In this document: one piece after another, positions 53,237-63,771 of the stretch
How the letters are laid out: the number at the start of each line of letters is the position of its first letter
Position numbering within the stretch: position 1 is the first letter of the stretch
From: Gleimia europaea ACS-120-V-Col10b
GTDB lineage: Bacteria; Actinomycetota; Actinomycetes; Actinomycetales; Actinomycetaceae
Length of the DNA: 64,000 nt
NCBI RefSeq assembly: GCF_000411155.1
Contig: NZ_KE150267.1
Span: 1-64,000 of the forward strand
Reading direction: 5' to 3'
Notes under the pieces: model-generated
The model's input: only the letters and a program-made list of their open reading frames with translations
What the model was told of the DNA's origin: nothing
The model's database searches: none
Translations under genes and position numbers: made by a program

Positions 53237-56107
53237 ATGTTTTCAAAGATGAGGACAACGACTTTCGGTGCATCTGTGTGCACGCTAGCTATTGCCCTGA
53301 CCGGCGTTGGTCAGGCTTTCGCGACTCCGCCGGTTGAGGCTTTGGCGGGGGAACAGGTAATCGCAACCAATGGTGTAGGTGGGTTTACAAACTACCGTAT
53401 TCCCGCCATCGTGCAGATGAGCAACGGAGATATCTTGATCTCCTATGATGGGCGTCCAACGTCAGCTGACGCTCCGGGGCCAAACAGCATCATGCAACGG
53501 CGTTCAACGGATGGCGGGGCTTCCTGGGAGCCGCAAACCGCGATCCGCGCCGGTAAAGAAACCTACCCAATCCTTGGTTATTCCGATCCCTCCTACGTTT
53601 ATGACGAGGAAAAGGAACTTCTGTTTAACTTCCATGTCTTCTCCAAGAATCAAGGCTTTTGGGGCTCTCGCCTCGGCAACGATGATAACGACCGTAACGT
53701 TATTAGCGCGGAAGTTTCCAAGTCTGCTGACAATGGTGCAACCTGGGAGCATCGCCTCATCACCAACGTGGTAAAACCAGCGGAAATTACCGGACAGTTT
53801 GCCACCTCTGGCCACGGTATTCAGATTAAGAGCGGCGCTTACAAGGGGCGTCTGGTGCAACAGTTTGTTGGCAAGTTTAGCGACGGATCTGTTCGCGCCT
53901 ACTCCGTGTACTCCGATGATCACGGAGACACCTGGCAAATGGGTACGCCCGTTGGTTCCAGGATGGATGAGAACAAGGTCGTGGAACTCTCCGATGGCCG
54001 TCTCATGATGAACTCGCGCCAGTTCGGCGAGGGTTTTGGCCGTTGGATCAGCTACTCCGAAGATGGCGGTCAAACCTGGTCTGACCCAGTTCTTGATAAT
54101 ACGCTTCTGGATCCTCGTAACAACGCTTCGATTATTCGGAAGAATCCAAACGTGTTTGATGGTTCGATGGCATCAAAAGAGCTGCTGTTCTCTAACGCTA
54201 ACGCAACTAGCCGCACGAACGGCACCGTGCGCTACTCCTGCGATAATGGCGTGACTTGGCCGGTAGCAAAGAGGTTCCAAACGGGCGAGACCTCGTATTC
54301 TGACATGGTTGCGCTGGCAGACGGGCGTTTCGGCCTCGTCTATGAAGGCAAGGCCAATCAGATTCGTTACGGCACGATCGATGATGAGTGGCTCAAGCCG
54401 TTCTGTATGACCTTCCCAGATGAAAAGAAGGTGGAGGCAGAAGCCGGAAATACTACAGAGATCACCATCACTGTGCGCAACGATGATACGCGCCCACTGC
54501 CTGCTGGTAACGCCACCGTTGAGTTTGCTAACGGTATCACCGCAGAGCCTGTTGCACTTCACCCAATCGCACCGGGTGAGGAAGCTGATATCACGCTAAA
54601 GCTAAACGTTGCAGACAACATGCCGGCTGTTGAAACGCGAGGCGATGTGGTGCTTACGGCTGGTGACGTTCGCGTGCGCGGCGACCTGTTGGTCAAGGTT
54701 TCTAATGCGAATGCTCCGAAGCTAAAGTTCAATGTTACGTCCACTATGACTGGCCCGGAACGAAACGTTGAGGAGAACCCCTTCACTGTAGGTGAAGCGC
54801 TTTCGTACACCTTTCGGGTGGAGTCCCAATCTCCGGTTGTTACCACTGTGATTCCGGTTGAAGGAAAGAACTTCAATCCGCTGCTTCCAGACGGTCCGGG
54901 CAACTGCCGTTGGCGTAATCTTCCCCCTGAGGGAGCGTACAACTGTGGTACGCCCAAGTACATCATTAGTCAAGAAGATGTTGAGAATGGTTTCGCTCAG
55001 CCGGTGAGCAGGTGGGAGATGAGCTCTTCCGGGCTTGAAACGGCTAGCGTAACCGTAGTTTCTGACCTCGTTGAACTGAAGAAGCGTCAGCCTGCACTTT
55101 CTGTCACGCGCACCGCGATGATCGTTGACGAGAATGGCATTCCAGTTGATGAGGAGGCAACGGGCGTTGAGAATACGGCAGAGGCTGCTAGCGCGACATT
55201 CAACGAGGAAGATGCCGCTGGGGATGTTGAGAGGTTCGTAAAGATTACTACTACAGCTACGAACACAGGCAACGTTGCGCTTACGGATGTTGGCCCCGCT
55301 CTGGCCCGCGTGCTTCCGGGTGAAAGCACCACGTGGTCTACTACTGAGCCTTTAACTGAGGAGCAGTTGGCCGCCGGTAAGGTGGAACTTCCCGAGCTTG
55401 AAGTGAAGGCTAAGAATGGTCCGGATTTGGAAGCCGCAGCAACGGCTGAGGCTCTGACTCTTACGTTCGCAATCCCCGTTCCTGAGCCGGACGATCCGGA
55501 ACAGACTGAGCCGACCAAGCCGACGGAACCGGAACAGACTGAGCCAACCAAGCCGACCGAGCCGGAACAGACCGAACCGACTGAGCCGGAACAAACCCAG
55601 CCGACTGAGCCAGAGCAAACTAAGCCGAGCGAGGCTGAGCCTACTCCGGCCCCGTCTGAGTCAGGTGCTCCTGGTGAGGTTCCCGGTGACAACAAGGTTG
55701 TAACCCCGGTTTCGCCGGAGTTCATTAACCCTTCAGCATCGGATCTATCCTCGTGCACAGCAAAACCGTACGCGACGGTGAAGGAAATGCAGGGCGTGGA
55801 GTACACGGCCACGGTTGACGGTAAGGAACTCAAGGCTACCGCTGAGGGCAAGTTCGTCTACCCCTACGGCAAGACGATCACGGTCAAGGCCGAGCCGGTA
55901 GATGGCTTCAAGTTCGCACCAGATGCTAAGACCGAGTGGTCTTGGACGGCAATGCTGAACGACAAGTGCAACAAGAACACAAGCAAACCGCTCGCCAAGC
56001 CACTAGCCAAGACGGGCGCTGGCATTGCCGGCCTGGTCACGCTAATGGCTGGCCTCGGAGCTGTAGGTATCGCGGCAACCAGGGCTTCACGCATAAAGCG
56101 TAGCTAA
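53237..56107 (+). CDS. nanH: cell-wall-anchored sialidase (exo-alpha-sialidase, GH33)
   Basis: 956 aa. A signal peptide (about 1-30, cleaved near AFA-TPP) precedes a GH33 six-bladed propeller (about 40-395) with the YRIP motif (substrate-binding Arg) and five Asp boxes: STDGGASW, SADNGATW, SDDHGDTW, SEDGGQTW and SCDNGVTW. Then come a NEW3-like domain (about 400-500), further beta-sandwich regions, a TEP-repeat wall spacer (about 755-800), a short Cys-containing module and the LAKTG sorting signal with hydrophobic helix and basic tail (RIKRS). ATG 53237 follows AGGAGA. It should release sialic acid from host glycans, and neighbours galT and galK. Confidence 0.95.
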   Translation: MFSKMRTTTFGASVCTLAIALTGVGQAFATPPVEALAGEQVIATNGVGGFTNYRIPAIVQMSNGDILISYDGRPTSADAPGPNSIMQRRSTDGGASWEPQTAIRAGKETYPILGYSDPSYVYDEEKELLFNFHVFSKNQGFWGSRLGNDDNDRNVISAEVSKSADNGATWEHRLITNVVKPAEITGQFATSGHGIQIKSGAYKGRLVQQFVGKFSDGSVRAYSVYSDDHGDTWQMGTPVGSRMDENKVVELSDGRLMMNSRQFGEGFGRWISYSEDGGQTWSDPVLDNTLLDPRNNASIIRKNPNVFDGSMASKELLFSNANATSRTNGTVRYSCDNGVTWPVAKRFQTGETSYSDMVALADGRFGLVYEGKANQIRYGTIDDEWLKPFCMTFPDEKKVEAEAGNTTEITITVRNDDTRPLPAGNATVEFANGITAEPVALHPIAPGEEADITLKLNVADNMPAVETRGDVVLTAGDVRVRGDLLVKVSNANAPKLKFNVTSTMTGPERNVEENPFTVGEALSYTFRVESQSPVVTTVIPVEGKNFNPLLPDGPGNCRWRNLPPEGAYNCGTPKYIISQEDVENGFAQPVSRWEMSSSGLETASVTVVSDLVELKKRQPALSVTRTAMIVDENGIPVDEEATGVENTAEAASATFNEEDAAGDVERFVKITTTATNTGNVALTDVGPALARVLPGESTTWSTTEPLTEEQLAAGKVELPELEVKAKNGPDLEAAATAEALTLTFAIPVPEPDDPEQTEPTKPTEPEQTEPTKPTEPEQTEPTEPEQTQPTEPEQTKPSEAEPTPAPSESGAPGEVPGDNKVVTPVSPEFINPSASDLSSCTAKPYATVKEMQGVEYTATVDGKELKATAEGKFVYPYGKTITVKAEPVDGFKFAPDAKTEWSWTAMLNDKCNKNTSKPLAKPLAKTGAGIAGLVTLMAGLGAVGIAATRASRIKRS
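55498..55630 (+). repeat. coding tandem repeat for a TEP-rich wall spacer
   Basis: Imperfect repeats of about 21-36 bases, variants of GAGCCGGAACAGACTGAG and ACCAAGCCGACGGAACC, encode PEQTEPTKPTE-like units in the sialidase. Such Pro-rich spacers carry surface enzymes through the wall, and the repeat number is likely variable. Confidence 0.8.
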
Positions 56108-56120
56108 CACCTAGCGAAAC

Positions 56121-56163
56121 AGAGGTGGCAGGGGCAGATCATTTGTAAAGCCCCGCCACCTCT
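56121..56163. terminator. rho-independent terminator after the sialidase gene
   Basis: AGAGGTGGC-A-GGGGC pairs with GCCCC-GCCACCTCT over 14 bp with one bulged A and a 14-base loop, followed by TTT. It lies 14 bases after the sialidase stop. Confidence 0.88.
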
Positions 56164-56201
56164 TTCATATCCGCTTCTTTTCAAGTTGGTAGAGTGGAGG
56201 C

Positions 56202-56804
56202 GTGCAAGAAACAGCGAATCAGTGGCTCATTGTTGGCCTGGGGAATCCGGGATCCAAGTACGAAAATAATCTGCACAACGCAGGCCGCATTGTGCTCCAT
56301 GCGGTAGCTGACTATGCCGGCGCATCGTTTAGCAAACACCGCGCTGGAGCATACGTGGCGAATGCGCGCATTGGGATGCTGCCCGGAGGAAGGCCGGGCC
56401 CGGCCGCGATTCTTGCATATCCTGACTCATACATGAACCTGTCGGGCCATGCGGTATCGAAGCTAATGCAGTTTTACGGGGTAAAGCCCGATCATCTGCT
56501 GGTTGTGCACGATGAACTCGACATCGAGCCGCACACTCTTCGCCTTAAACGAGGTGGCGGCGAGGGCGGACACAACGGGCTACGCTCCATTTCGCAGTCG
56601 ATCGGTACGAAGGATTACAACCGGTTACGGTTTGGCGTAGGACGCCCACCGGGACGAATGGACGCCGCTGCGTTCGTGCTTTCAGATTTTCCTAAGAAAG
56701 ACCTGGACGAATGGGCTGTCACTGTGCGTTTGGCGGCGGACGCGATCGAGGACGTAGTTACCCTCGGTTTTGAACAGGCACAACAAAAACTACACACGGC
56801 CTAG
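56202..56804 (+). CDS. pth: peptidyl-tRNA hydrolase
   Basis: Recycles tRNA from prematurely released peptidyl-tRNA. The 200-aa product has LIVGLGNPGSKYENNLHNAG with the catalytic His region, YPDSYMNLSGHAV, VVHDELDIEP with the catalytic Asp, and RGGGEGGHNGLRSI. The usual N-terminal His-Asn motif is HNAGR here. The GTG start lacks a clear ribosome-binding site and could be leaderless. mfd follows 24 bases later, an order typical for actinobacteria and firmicutes. Confidence 0.95.
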   Translation: MQETANQWLIVGLGNPGSKYENNLHNAGRIVLHAVADYAGASFSKHRAGAYVANARIGMLPGGRPGPAAILAYPDSYMNLSGHAVSKLMQFYGVKPDHLLVVHDELDIEPHTLRLKRGGGEGGHNGLRSISQSIGTKDYNRLRFGVGRPPGRMDAAAFVLSDFPKKDLDEWAVTVRLAADAIEDVVTLGFEQAQQKLHTA

Positions 56805-56828
56805 CCCGGCTGCACGCAAGGAGTTGTT

Positions 56829-59800
56829 TTGAAAAAACTTCGCGGGCTACTTGGCGCACTTGAAGATGACGAGGCGCTTGCCGCTGCCGCTCTTGCCTTG
56901 AACGAAGGGGGCAACCCAACGGTCATCGCCTCGGCTGGAATGCGCGCTCCCCTGCTAGCTCAAGCCGCGCTACAAGAGGGCGCGAAACCGCTGGTTGTAG
57001 TAACCGCTACCGGCCGGGACGGCGAAGAACTAGCCACCCACTTGCGCGGATACATTGATGGCGTGGAAGTGTTACCCAGCTGGGAAACACTGCCGCACGA
57101 GAGACTCAGCCCGCAGCGAGACACCATGGCTCGCCGGGTTGCGGTTATGCGCCGCCTCGCACATCCAGAGGGAGAAGTTGGCTCACGAACCGGGGCAATC
57201 AGAGTTTTGGTTGTGCCGTTACGCGCGTTCTTGCAACCGGTTATTTCCGGCCTTGGCAACTTAGAGCCGGTGCGCCTCAATGTGGGCGATACCGTTGACT
57301 TTGACAGCCTTACTACCCGCCTCATGAATTTGGGCTACGAGCGCGTAGAAGTGGTGCAAAAGCGCGGGGAAATGGCGGTTCGCGGCGGAATACTAGATGT
57401 CTTTGCGCCCATTGATCCGTACCCGACGCGTATCGAAATGTTTGGCGATGAGGTCGATGACGTCCGCTACTTCTCAATTGCCGATCAGCGCGCGGTAGGC
57501 GTAGCTAAGGAGGGGCTGTGGGCGCCGGCCGCCCGCGAACTTCTGCTGACCGACGAGGTTCGCGAGCGCGCGCGTGAGGCGATTGCGAAGCTCCCGGGCG
57601 CGGGTCAGATGTTGGAGTTAATAAGCGAGGGCATCAACGTGGAGGGCATGGAGTCGCTCAGCCCCGTCCTCGTAGACGGAATGGAAACCGTGCTGGATCT
57701 GGTTGACGTCGATTCGCAGGTGGTTATCATCGAGCCGCAACGCGTTGAATCGCGTACCGAAGACCTCGTTGCCACAACGCAAGAATTCCTTGAGGCCGCC
57801 TGGACGGGGGCGGCGGCCGGCGGTGACATTCCGCTCCAGGCCGGCAATGCATCTTTCAAAACGCTGACGCAAATGCGGGCCATCGCACGTGAACGTGATT
57901 TCGGGTGGGCGGAGATTTCGACTCTTGCCCCAATGGAGCTGGCTGATGCACTCAGCGCGGCGCCTAGCGCACACGCTTCGATTGTTGTCACGCCGAACCT
58001 AATGCAGGTTGGTAGTCGCGACGTGAAGTCGTATCGCGGCAAGATTGATGAGGCCGTGGCTGATCTTGGAAAGCTTCAAAAAGATAACTGGAAACTGGTT
58101 GTAACTACGGACGGGCCGGGCCCTGCGAAGCGTATTGCGGCGGTGTTGAACGAAGCGTTTGTGCCGGCGAAGATAGTCGAGGCCGTGACTGAGGGGCTGG
58201 AGCCGGGGGTAATCGAAGTGCTGGCCGCTGGCTCGGGGCCGGGGTTTGTAGCTGAAGAGCTCAAGGTTGCGGTGGTTACCGAAACGGATCTGACGGGCAA
58301 GGCGGGTTCATCAACTGCGGAAATGCGCAAGATGCCCGCTCGTAGGCGCAAAGGTATTGATCCGCTGACCCTGCAAAAGGGTGACCTCATCGTTCACGAA
58401 CAGCACGGTATCGGCAAGTTCGTGGAAATGGTTACACGAACCGTTGGACGCGGGGAAGAGGCCGTGACCCGCGATTACCTGCTGATCGAGTACGCCCCTA
58501 CGCGGCGCGGCCAGCCGGGGGATCGCCTGTATGTGCCAACGGATCAGCTGGATCAGGTGTCGAAGTATTCGGGTTCAGATCAGCCAAAACTGTCAAAGAT
58601 GGGCGGGGCTGAATGGGCGAAAACCAAGGCTAAGGCGCGCAAAGCGGTTAAAGAAATCGCGGGAGAACTAGTTCGTCTCTACGCCGCGCGCAAGTCTGCG
58701 AAGGGGTATGCGTTCTCGCCGGATACGCCGTGGCAACGAGAGCTTGAAGATGCCTTCCCGTATGTGGAGACACCGGATCAGCTGACCGTTATCGACGAGG
58801 TCAAGGCCGACATGGAAAAGCCGATCCCAATGGATCGCTTGCTTGGTGGAGACGTGGGGTATGGCAAGACTGAAATCGCGGTTAGGGCCGCCTTCAAGGC
58901 AGTGCAAGATGGAAAGCAAGTGGCGATCCTCGTGCCTACCACGCTCTTGGTACAGCAGCATTTGGAGACGTTTCAGCAGCGTTACGCGGGCTTTCCTATA
59001 GACGTCGCAGCCCTGTCTCGGTTTACCAATGCGGCCGAGGGGGAGCGGATCCGCGAGGGGCTTCGCACCGGCCATATTGACGTGGTGATTGGCACTCATT
59101 CGCTGCTTACAGGTTCGGTGCGTTTCAAGGATCTCGGTCTGGTTGTGATTGACGAGGAGCAGCGTTTCGGTGTTGAACATAAGGAAACTCTGAAGCAGAT
59201 GCGCACGGACGTGGATGTCTTGTCGATGTCGGCCACGCCGATTCCCCGTACGCTCGAAATGGCAATCACGGGCATCCGGGAGATGTCGCTCCTCACCACC
59301 CCGCCAGAAGAACGCCACCCGATCCTTACCTTTGTGGGCGCCTACTCGGACCAGCAGGTTAGTGCTGCTATCAAACGCGAACTGCTTCGTGACGGCCAGG
59401 TGTTCTACGTACACAATCGGGTGGAAGATATCGGCAAGATTGCTGACCATATTCAAGAACTAGTGCCCGAGGCGCGCGTTCGCATCGCGCATGGAAAGCT
59501 AGCGGAAGCCCAGCTGGAGCAGGTGATCGTGGACTTTTGGAACCGCGAATTCGACGTCCTTGTGTGCACGACTATTATCGAAACCGGCTTGGATATTTCG
59601 AATGCGAACACGCTCATCGTAGACCGTGCAGACGCGATGGGACTGTCGCAGCTCCATCAGTTACGAGGCCGTGTTGGGCGCGGGCGTGATAGGGGCTACG
59701 CGTACTTCTTGTATCCGGCCGACAAGGTTTTGACCGAGACCGCCCACGAACGGCTTTCCACGATCGCGGCTAACACCGACCTGGGTGCCGGCATTGCGGT

Positions 59801-60422
59801 GGCACAAAAGGATTTAGAGATTCGCGGCGCGGGCAACCTGCTGGGCGGTGAACAATCTGGCCACATTGCGGGCGTGGGTTTTGACCTGTACGTGCGCATG
59901 GTGGCTGACGCCGTGGCAACCTACCGCGATGGGCAACCTCCTAAACGCGAAGAAATGCGTATCGAAATCCCCGTCGATGCGCACATCCCGCAAGATTATA
60001 TTGAGGGCGAGCAGCTTCGCCTCGAAACGTACGCGAAAATTGCGGCGCTACGCTCCCCTCAGGAGGCTGGCGATTTGCAAGAAGAGCTCGTGGATCGTTA
60101 CGGGAAAATCCCTGAGCAGGTGCTCCTTCTGTTCGCGATTTCTGAACTGCGTGAGTATGCGCGCGACCTCGGTATCAAAGAAATCGTGGGACAGGGGCGT
60201 TACATTCGTTTTTCCCCAGTCGAGTTGCGAGATTCTCTGGCTTTACGTTTGAAGCGACTGTACCCGGGTTCGATAATTAAAGGCGCCGTCCGCCAGGTTC
60301 TAGTTCCTGCTCCCAAGTCGAAAAAACTGGGTGGACCGGCCATCGTGGATCAGGAACTACTTGATTGGACACACAACTTTTTGCGGACAATCGTTGATTA
60401 TTCACAAGAATCTAAAGGTTAA
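56829..60422 (+). CDS. mfd: transcription-repair coupling factor
   Basis: Removes RNA polymerase stalled at lesions and recruits UvrA. The 1197-aa protein has the UvrB-homology N-terminus (VLPSWETLPHERLSPQ, RGGILDVFAPIDPYPTRIEMFGDEVD), the RNAP-interaction domain (KGDLIVHEQHGIGKF), a RecG-like translocase with Walker A GDVGYGKTE, DEEQRFGVEHKE, ATPIPRTLEM and QLRGRVGRGRDRGYAY, and the C-terminal TRCF domain. The TTG start is preceded by AAGGAG. The length matches the family (1,150-1,200). Confidence 0.97.
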   Translation: MKKLRGLLGALEDDEALAAAALALNEGGNPTVIASAGMRAPLLAQAALQEGAKPLVVVTATGRDGEELATHLRGYIDGVEVLPSWETLPHERLSPQRDTMARRVAVMRRLAHPEGEVGSRTGAIRVLVVPLRAFLQPVISGLGNLEPVRLNVGDTVDFDSLTTRLMNLGYERVEVVQKRGEMAVRGGILDVFAPIDPYPTRIEMFGDEVDDVRYFSIADQRAVGVAKEGLWAPAARELLLTDEVRERAREAIAKLPGAGQMLELISEGINVEGMESLSPVLVDGMETVLDLVDVDSQVVIIEPQRVESRTEDLVATTQEFLEAAWTGAAAGGDIPLQAGNASFKTLTQMRAIARERDFGWAEISTLAPMELADALSAAPSAHASIVVTPNLMQVGSRDVKSYRGKIDEAVADLGKLQKDNWKLVVTTDGPGPAKRIAAVLNEAFVPAKIVEAVTEGLEPGVIEVLAAGSGPGFVAEELKVAVVTETDLTGKAGSSTAEMRKMPARRRKGIDPLTLQKGDLIVHEQHGIGKFVEMVTRTVGRGEEAVTRDYLLIEYAPTRRGQPGDRLYVPTDQLDQVSKYSGSDQPKLSKMGGAEWAKTKAKARKAVKEIAGELVRLYAARKSAKGYAFSPDTPWQRELEDAFPYVETPDQLTVIDEVKADMEKPIPMDRLLGGDVGYGKTEIAVRAAFKAVQDGKQVAILVPTTLLVQQHLETFQQRYAGFPIDVAALSRFTNAAEGERIREGLRTGHIDVVIGTHSLLTGSVRFKDLGLVVIDEEQRFGVEHKETLKQMRTDVDVLSMSATPIPRTLEMAITGIREMSLLTTPPEERHPILTFVGAYSDQQVSAAIKRELLRDGQVFYVHNRVEDIGKIADHIQELVPEARVRIAHGKLAEAQLEQVIVDFWNREFDVLVCTTIIETGLDISNANTLIVDRADAMGLSQLHQLRGRVGRGRDRGYAYFLYPADKVLTETAHERLSTIAANTDLGAGIAVAQKDLEIRGAGNLLGGEQSGHIAGVGFDLYVRMVADAVATYRDGQPPKREEMRIEIPVDAHIPQDYIEGEQLRLETYAKIAALRSPQEAGDLQEELVDRYGKIPEQVLLLFAISELREYARDLGIKEIVGQGRYIRFSPVELRDSLALRLKRLYPGSIIKGAVRQVLVPAPKSKKLGGPAIVDQELLDWTHNFLRTIVDYSQESKG

Positions 60423-60502
60423 CCCAGGTAGGGGCAAGAAAATGTTAAGGGAAACAGCGTAGAATCTGTACCAGATGGTTGAAAACGAAAGGACGCGTAA
60501 CC

Positions 60503-61027
60503 GTGACACTTAAGTCAGCATGGAAACGCATTGTAGTTGGTGCGTCTGCAGTTATAGCGACGGTTGCCCTCGCAGCCTGTTCCGCCCAGCCGGGTGTAGC
60601 GCTGAAAATCGACGGGACCACCTATACGGAAGACGAAGTGAGTGCAGCCGCGCAACAGCTTTCGCAAATCAGCGGCCAGCCATTCCCAACCGCAGGCGTG
60701 GTTTATGTGTTGGCGCAAGGGGCGGCCGTCCGCGAGGTTGCAAGCAAGCACGGTGTTGAATTCTCCGATGAAGACGCTCGCAACGCGCTGGCCTCAGTGC
60801 AGTCTCCCGGCGGGCCGGTTGACGCCGCTGCCGTTGGCGTTGTCCGCATCAACCAGCTTTTGGTACTGCTACAGGGCAATCAGGATCAACAGGTGTTGGC
60901 ACAGGAAGTTGCTGAAGCGCAGAAGAACAAGGACGTTGAGCTAAACCCGAGGTACGGGGCGCTAGACGAGAATAACGTCGTTTACGCGCCGAATCTCCAA
61001 GGTGTTGTGCTCCCGCCTCAACAGTAA
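60503..61027 (+). CDS. SurA N-terminal-like lipoprotein
   Basis: 174 aa. A lipoprotein signal (KRIVVGASAVIATVALAAC) has the lipobox LAAC at about residues 25-28. The mature part (KIDGTTYTEDEVSAAAQQL ... VREVASKHGVEFSDEDARNAL) resembles the helical SurA/trigger-factor-like chaperone domain without a peptidyl-prolyl isomerase domain. GTG 60503 is favoured because GAAAGGA lies upstream and it gives a proper lipoprotein signal. It lies between mfd and eno (mazG is often here in relatives, but is absent). Confidence 0.82.
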   Translation: MTLKSAWKRIVVGASAVIATVALAACSAQPGVALKIDGTTYTEDEVSAAAQQLSQISGQPFPTAGVVYVLAQGAAVREVASKHGVEFSDEDARNALASVQSPGGPVDAAAVGVVRINQLLVLLQGNQDQQVLAQEVAEAQKNKDVELNPRYGALDENNVVYAPNLQGVVLPPQQ

Positions 61028-61174
61028 GTTTAAGAAGCATTGGCGGGGCCCTCGAAGGACTTGCACCCCGCTGATCTTCAACCTAGACCTGAGGGGGATG
61101 CAGACCGTCTGCAAAACCCTAATGAGGGAACGATAACTCGTTAAAAATAGTCCGCGACATTACCGGATCTATAG

Positions 61175-62467
<1,293 letters not shown>

Positions 62468-62509
62468 GCCTTTACAGCAGGCGGTTTGACCGCGCGCTGA
62501 TAGAGCATT

Positions 62510-62539
62510 GAAACGGGGCCTTCGGGCCCCGTTTCTTTT
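62510..62539 (+). terminator. rho-independent terminator after eno (TTCG tetraloop)
   Basis: GAAACGGGGCC-TTCG-GGCCCCGTTTC is a perfect 11-bp stem with a stable TTCG loop, followed by TTTTG. It lies 42 bases after the eno stop. Confidence 0.96.
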
Positions 62540-62598
62540 GTTCCCCTGCTCTCGGCGCGGTTTAGGCAAGTTTGCTTAAGTTTTGTAAAACTAGAGAC

Positions 62599-63231
62599 AT
62601 GAGTGAGCGTCGGGTTAACGGATTTCGTCGTCCAACCATGCCAAAAGGCATGGGGAGCGGTGCGAAGAAAGCTACCCCGCAACCCAAGACTGCCGGTATC
62701 GTCCGGAAGAGTTCGCGACTCAACTCGTCTTCTAGAAGCAGCAGGCCGCGCCCGCAGGCAAGAAAAAACAGCGTTACTGTAGTACCGCAAGCCCCTGTTG
62801 CAGAGCGCAAGGTATCACTGAAGGCGTTTGCCTTGACTCTGACTTTAGTGGTTGCTCTTTTGGGCGTGTCACAGCCGCTCCACCAGTGGTGGTCACAGCA
62901 ACGCGAATACCGCTCGGTTCTAGCCCAGATCGAGCAGGCAAAGCAGACTAATGCTGAGTTGCAAGACCAGTTGGATCGCTGGAGCGACAAATCGTACGTG
63001 GCATCGCAGGCGCGGGCGCGACTGCAGTACGTCCAGCCGGGGGAGACCCAATATCAGGTGCTTGATGCGCCCGGCCTCGCGGATGGGATGGCAGATACCA
63101 AGCCTGTTGAAGAGCAGGGCCCGCCCCGCCCGTGGTACCTAGTTGTGGCTGATACTGCAGATGCGGCCGATGATGTGAACCAACCGGTTTTGCTTGATCC
63201 GTCGGTCCGTGTGAAGAAGAGCGAGGAATAA
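62599..63231 (+). CDS. FtsB/DivIC-family septum formation initiator
   Basis: 210 aa. A basic N-terminal cytoplasmic tail (1-80) is followed by one membrane helix (about 82-102), a coiled coil (about 105-140; QREYRSVLAQIEQAKQTNAELQDQLDRW), and the family's conserved YVASQARARLQYVQPGETQY. FtsB/DivIC links FtsL and FtsQ in the divisome. ATG 62599 is preferred; the frame runs to TTG 62572 with no site. Gene order eno-ftsB-DUF501-ppx is common in actinobacteria. Confidence 0.93.
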   Translation: MSERRVNGFRRPTMPKGMGSGAKKATPQPKTAGIVRKSSRLNSSSRSSRPRPQARKNSVTVVPQAPVAERKVSLKAFALTLTLVVALLGVSQPLHQWWSQQREYRSVLAQIEQAKQTNAELQDQLDRWSDKSYVASQARARLQYVQPGETQYQVLDAPGLADGMADTKPVEEQGPPRPWYLVVADTADAADDVNQPVLLDPSVRVKKSEE

Positions 63232-63234
63232 GCA

Positions 63235-63771
63235 TTGGATAGGACGCAAGATGTTGATCTGACGATTCTTGAGCTTCAGTTGGGGCGCGAACCGCGCGGC
63301 GTTTTAGGTATTGCAGCCAGGTGTGTATGCGGCGCTCCTTTGGTGGTGGCTACCGCACCTCGTTTGGAAAATGGAAGCCCGTTCCCAACCCTGTATTATC
63401 TGACGCATCCTGCGGCTGTTAAGGGCTGTTCCGTGCTCGAGTCTAATCAGTGGATGGAACACTTGAATGAGCAGCTTGCACAGGACGAGCAACTCCGCGC
63501 CAAATACGCCGCCGCCCACCGCGCCTACATCGCGGCCCGCGACGCGGTAGAGAAGGTAGACGAAATCAGTGGCTTTTCGGCCGGAGGCATGCCCGAGCGT
63601 GTGAAGTGCCTGCATGCCCTCCTCGGCCACGCACTCGCTGCGGGCCCGGGCGTGAACCCGATTGGAGACTGGACGCTGGCCAAGCTGGAAGAGATGGGGC
63701 TGTGGGAGAGGCAGAAGTGTTCCTGTCTGGCCGGTCAAACTCCCGCTGATTTTGAAGGAGAACGCGCGTGA
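63235..63771 (+). CDS. DUF501 domain-containing protein
   Basis: 178 aa. The conserved GREPRGVLGIAARCVCGAPLVVATAPRLENGSPFPTLYYLTHP block region, with VCGAPLVV and FPTLYYLTHP, and a later PERVKCLHALLGHALAAGPG with GVNPIGD define DUF501. The function is unknown; the family sits between ftsB and ppx/gppA in actinobacteria. The TTG start has GAGGAA seven bases upstream. It lies 3 bases after the ftsB stop and overlaps the next gene by GTGA. Confidence 0.9.
   Translation: MDRTQDVDLTILELQLGREPRGVLGIAARCVCGAPLVVATAPRLENGSPFPTLYYLTHPAAVKGCSVLESNQWMEHLNEQLAQDEQLRAKYAAAHRAYIAARDAVEKVDEISGFSAGGMPERVKCLHALLGHALAAGPGVNPIGDWTLAKLEEMGLWERQKCSCLAGQTPADFEGERA

Noticed and set aside
55498..55630. Tandem repeats considered as a CRISPR array
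   Set aside because: The repeats are in-frame, short, without unique spacers, and code for a Pro-rich wall spacer.
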